From contig NZ_RJJD01000008.1 in assembly GCF_003721515.1 (NCBI RefSeq), positions 875,666-939,665 on the forward strand: DNA of 64,000 nt, written 5' to 3'. The position numbers were made by a program, and so were the translations under genes. The stretch is from Rufibacter latericius (GTDB lineage Bacteria > Bacteroidota > Bacteroidia > Cytophagales > Hymenobacteraceae). Numbering within the stretch: position 1 is the stretch's first letter; each line of letters opens with the position of its first letter. This document shows, one piece after another, positions 61,687 through 64,000 of the stretch. Under the pieces are notes generated by a model. That model saw nothing but the letters and a program-made list of their open reading frames with translations. It was not told where the DNA came from and ran no database searches.

Positions 61687-62178
61687 ATGGAAAACACCAC
61701 TACCCAGGATTCATTTTTCTCTGACATCTATGACACTTCCCATACAGTAGCGTATGCAGGTTTCTGGATCCGGTTTGTCGCGGTTATAATTGATGGCTTC
61801 GTGCTGATGATTCCCAATTGGATTATCAGCACTGTTTTGATTGGGGGCACTGCCGTAGCGACAGACGCCGCTAATCCTTTCGCCATAATAGCAGCCATGT
61901 CTACTTCCATCGCCATCACTTCTATCCTGCAAATCCTCTACAAGTCCATTATGGAAAGCTCGTCTTGGCAGGCCACTTTGGGTAAAAGGGCCTTAAACCT
62001 GAAAGTAACCGATGAGCACGGGCAGCGCATTTCCTTCGGGAGGTCTTTGGGAAGGTCTTTCGCTTCTATCCTGTCTACCATGGTGATGTTCATCGGGTAT
62101 ATCATGGCAGCCTTTTCATCGCGCAAGCAAGCTCTGCACGACAAAATCGCCAGCACGTTGGTGGTAAAAAACCGCTAA
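61687..62178 (+). CDS. RDD-family membrane protein
   Basis: The protein has 163 residues and three hydrophobic segments. The RDD-type start YAGFWIRFVAVIIDGFVLMI has the Arg and Asp that name the family. The SSSWQATLGKRALNLKVTDE segment and the C-terminal KQALHDKIASTLVV are also standard. The function is unknown; some relatives act in ion transport. It lies 48 bases before mscL on the same strand, suggesting co-transcription and a role in osmotic or ion balance. Confidence 0.9.
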   Translation: MENTTTQDSFFSDIYDTSHTVAYAGFWIRFVAVIIDGFVLMIPNWIISTVLIGGTAVATDAANPFAIIAAMSTSIAITSILQILYKSIMESSSWQATLGKRALNLKVTDEHGQRISFGRSLGRSFASILSTMVMFIGYIMAAFSSRKQALHDKIASTLVVKNR

Positions 62179-62226
62179 TCACGCTTTCTGTATTTCTTCT
62201 TTTCCTAACCTTTAAACCATACCATT

Positions 62227-62652
62227 ATGTCCATGACATCTGAATTCAAAGAGTTTGCCATGCGGGGCAACGTAGTAGATTTAGCGGTTGGTATTATTAT
62301 TGGCGCTGCGTTCGGGAAGATAGTCACCTCGTTTGTGGAAGATATCCTGATGCCTCCGTTGGGTATCATGGTGGGGGGAGTAGATTTCAAAGACCTGAGA
62401 CTGATACTTCGGCAAGGAGTCATGGGCCCAGATGGGAAATTAACGGACGTGACCCTGAACTATGGAAATTTCATCCAGAGCATCATTGACTTCCTCATCA
62501 TTGCCTTCGCTATTTTCATGGTGGTGAAGGTGATGAACACCCTCAAACGTAAAAAGGCGGCCTCGCCTGATGTTCCTCCCGCGCCGACCAAGGAAGAAGT
62601 TCTGCTCACTGAGATCAGAGATGCGCTCCGTACCTCGCCGCGGCAACTGTAA
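62227..62652 (+). CDS. mscL: Large-conductance mechanosensitive channel
   Basis: MscL opens under membrane tension and releases solutes during osmotic downshock. The protein has 141 residues with two transmembrane helices. The N-terminal helix and pore-lining TM1 are [20 protein letters not shown], with the gate segment [21 protein letters not shown]2 is [20 protein letters not shown] and a cytoplasmic helix closes the C-terminus. It is the second gene after the RDD protein and converges on rlmN. Confidence 0.97.
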   Translation: MSMTSEFKEFAMRGNVVDLAVGIIIGAAFGKIVTSFVEDILMPPLGIMVGGVDFKDLRLILRQGVMGPDGKLTDVTLNYGNFIQSIIDFLIIAFAIFMVVKVMNTLKRKKAASPDVPPAPTKEEVLLTEIRDALRTSPRQL

Positions 62653-62656
62653 ACCT

Positions 62657-62692
62657 ATTTAGAGCTTATTTTCCTAAAAACAGGCCTAAAAC
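62657..62692. repeat. Dispersed 36-bp palindrome family copy
   Basis: ATTTAGAGCTTATTTTCC / AAAAACAGGCCTAAAAC; right arm is near consensus. It begins 5 bases after the mscL stop and overlaps the terminator by 5 bases. Confidence 0.65.
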
Positions 62693-62728
62693 AGAAAGAG
62701 CCACCTCAAGGGGTGGCTCTTTCTGTTT
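62688..62728. terminator. Bidirectional terminator between mscL and rlmN
   Basis: AAACAGAAAGAGCCACC pairs over 17 bp with GGTGGCTCTTTCTGTTT around a 6-base loop, serving both convergent genes. Confidence 0.92.
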
Positions 62729-62746
62729 CTATCATTTGGCAAACGC

Positions 62747-63829
62747 CTAGGCTTCTGTTTTCTTGTCTTTGATGGCTAACTGCCCGCAAGCAGCGTCAAT
62801 GTCTTTTCCGCGACTGCGGCGCACGTTCACCTGTACGCCTCTGTCGGCTAAGTAGCGCATAAATGGCTCTAGACGGTCATCAGATGACTTTTTGAACTGC
62901 CCTCCCTCAATAGGATTGTATTCAATGATGTTCACCTTGCAAGGGATAATCTTGGAGAACTGCAGCAATTCCTGGGCATCCTCGATATTATCATTGAAGT
63001 GGCTGAGCAGGATGTACTCATACGTTACCTTGCGGCCGGTTTTCTGGTGGTAGTACACCAACGCTTCCTTCAAGGCCTCCAGCGAGTTGGTCTCGTTGAT
63101 GGGCATGATCTCGTTGCGCTTGGTGTCATTGGCGGCGTGCAGACTAAGGGCCAGATTGGCTTTGATGCCGTCATCGGCCATTTTCTTGATCATCTTGGCA
63201 ATGCCGGCGGTACTTACCGTAATGCGGCGGGCTGCCATGTTCAGTCCATCGGGCGCGGTGATCCGCTCAATAGACTTCATCACGTTGGCATAATTCAAAA
63301 GCGGTTCGCCCATGCCCATGTACACGATGTTGGTCAATGGCCGGTTGTAGTTGTTCTCGGTCTGTTCCTTGATGCGCACTGCCTGGTCATAGATCTCATC
63401 AGCGTTGAGGTTGCGGATGCGGTCCATCTTGCCGGTGGCGCAGAAAGAGCAGGTCAACGAGCAACCTACCTGGCTGGACACGCAGGCGGTCATGCGTTTG
63501 GGGTGCGGAATCAGCACGCCTTCCACAATGTTGCCGTCAAAGAGCCGGAACGTGGATTTTATGGTATAATCTGAACTCAACTGGCTGGTGTTCACTTCCA
63601 CGCTGTTGATGGTGAAGAAACGCTCCAGTTTCTCGCGCAGCGGCAGACTGATGTTGTTCATCTCCGCGAACGAGGTAGCCGTAAGTTTCCAGACCCACTC
63701 GTAGACCTGTTTGGCGCGGAACGGCTTCTCGCCATTTTCCGTCATCCAGGCCTTCAGTTGGTCCAGAGACAGTTTCCGGATGTCCTGCCGGTTCAGAATC
63801 TCGATATCTGGGATCAATGTGGTACTCAT
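62747..63829 (-). CDS. rlmN: Dual-specificity 23S rRNA/tRNA adenine-C2 methyltransferase
   Basis: This radical-SAM enzyme methylates A2503 of 23S rRNA and A37 of certain tRNAs. It has 360 residues from the ATG at 63827-63829. The cluster motif is GCSLTCSFCATG (CxxxCxxC). YMGMGEPLLNY, the ISVSTAG-like RITVSTAGIAKM, LALSLHAAND and the C-terminal DIDAACGQLA with the methyl-carrying cysteine region are all present. The start codon is 5 bases from a perfect -7 element, so the message is probably leaderless. Confidence 0.96.
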   Translation of the reverse strand: MSTTLIPDIEILNRQDIRKLSLDQLKAWMTENGEKPFRAKQVYEWVWKLTATSFAEMNNISLPLREKLERFFTINSVEVNTSQLSSDYTIKSTFRLFDGNIVEGVLIPHPKRMTACVSSQVGCSLTCSFCATGKMDRIRNLNADEIYDQAVRIKEQTENNYNRPLTNIVYMGMGEPLLNYANVMKSIERITAPDGLNMAARRITVSTAGIAKMIKKMADDGIKANLALSLHAANDTKRNEIMPINETNSLEALKEALVYYHQKTGRKVTYEYILLSHFNDNIEDAQELLQFSKIIPCKVNIIEYNPIEGGQFKKSSDDRLEPFMRYLADRGVQVNVRRSRGKDIDAACGQLAIKDKKTEA

Positions 63830-63833
63830 ACTA

Positions 63834-63841
63834 CAAAGGTA
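63834..63841 (-). promoter_or_regulatory. -7 element immediately before rlmN
   Basis: Minus-strand TACCTTTG ends 4 bases before the ATG. No TTG is found 19 bases upstream. If used, transcription would begin at or next to the start codon. Confidence 0.55.
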
Positions 63842-63850
63842 CAAAATATC

Positions 63851-64000
63851 TTACGCTTTAGTTTCCAGACGGTCTAAGGCTTCTTGCGGAATAGTTTTTA
63901 GCTTACGCAGCTGGTAATCAAAGCACAGCATCCCGGTTTTAGCGTGGGCTATTTCCTTGCCGTTTTGGGTAGAAAGGCGGTAAACCAGATCGAAGCCGTA
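63851..64000 (-). CDS. Thioesterase-family protein, C-terminal fragment (5' end outside window)
   Basis: The last 49 codons and stop (63851-63853) of a gene that starts beyond the window. The reading YGFDLVYRLSTQNGKEIAHA then KTGMLCFDYQLRK matches the end of hotdog-fold acyl-CoA thioesterases (4HBT/YbgC-like). There is a 21-base gap before rlmN on the same strand. Confidence 0.75.
   Translation of the reverse strand, partial: YGFDLVYRLSTQNGKEIAHAKTGMLCFDYQLRKLKTIPQEALDRLETKA

Overview
The window is ordinary chromosome of a Bacteroidota bacterium, most likely Cytophagales and possibly the Hymenobacteraceae (Rufibacter/Pontibacter-like); the family-level call is inference from gene content. 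The phylum is supported by a SusC/RagA receptor, an OMP_b-brl-type TonB receptor, LytS/LytTR signalling, an ABC-permease/M1-peptidase fusion, a short NuoG, and above all by promoters of the Bacteroidota form TTG-N19-TAnnTTTG. Clear examples lie before the nuo operon, the two tRNAs, the exported protein at 49645 and the flavoprotein at 53420. No rRNA, CRISPR array, phage or transposase gene was seen.

Layout. 1-6.5 kb: an arabinan-type polysaccharide locus with a partial susC (-) divergent from a GH51 arabinofuranosidase and a GH43 enzyme (+). 6.5-14.1 kb: a fatty-acid hydroxylase-superfamily membrane enzyme, a four-PAS histidine kinase, a lipoprotein, and an overlapping pair of exported protein plus HTTM membrane protein. 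14.3-18.5 kb: tRNA-Leu, tRNA-Gly, mutS and a SpoU methyltransferase. 18.5-26 kb: two small exported proteins, an ABC ATPase with its permease/aminopeptidase partner, and an unknown protein. 26-34.9 kb: a TonB receptor, aspS, an alpha/beta hydrolase with a LytS/LytTR two-component pair, and a DUF2625 gene broken by two in-frame TGA codons. 35-49.2 kb: a complete respiratory complex I set nuoA-N, all on the minus strand, interrupted between nuoJ and nuoK by a DUF433/DUF5615 toxin-antitoxin-like pair. 49.6-64 kb: tadA, sodA, a Fur-family regulator divergent from a thioredoxin-reductase-like flavoprotein, a DUF2339/DUF3999 membrane pair, a very large BNR-repeat exported protein, an RDD protein with mscL, rlmN and a partial thioesterase.

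The most unusual signal is not a gene. A degenerate palindrome with a constant length of about 36 bp (arms close to GTTTTAGGCCTGTTTT and its complement, 4-base centre) recurs in intergenic gaps about 25 times in 64 kb. I saw none inside a coding region. It lies between genes of the nuo operon, on both sides of the toxin-antitoxin insertion, and repeatedly abuts a rho-independent terminator. Other points worth following are the split of the nuo operon by the insertion, a dyad covering both divergent promoters next to the Fur-family gene, an orphan promoter-terminator unit that could be a small RNA, a MITE-like 74-bp inverted repeat, and a 58-bp perfect palindrome acting as terminator.
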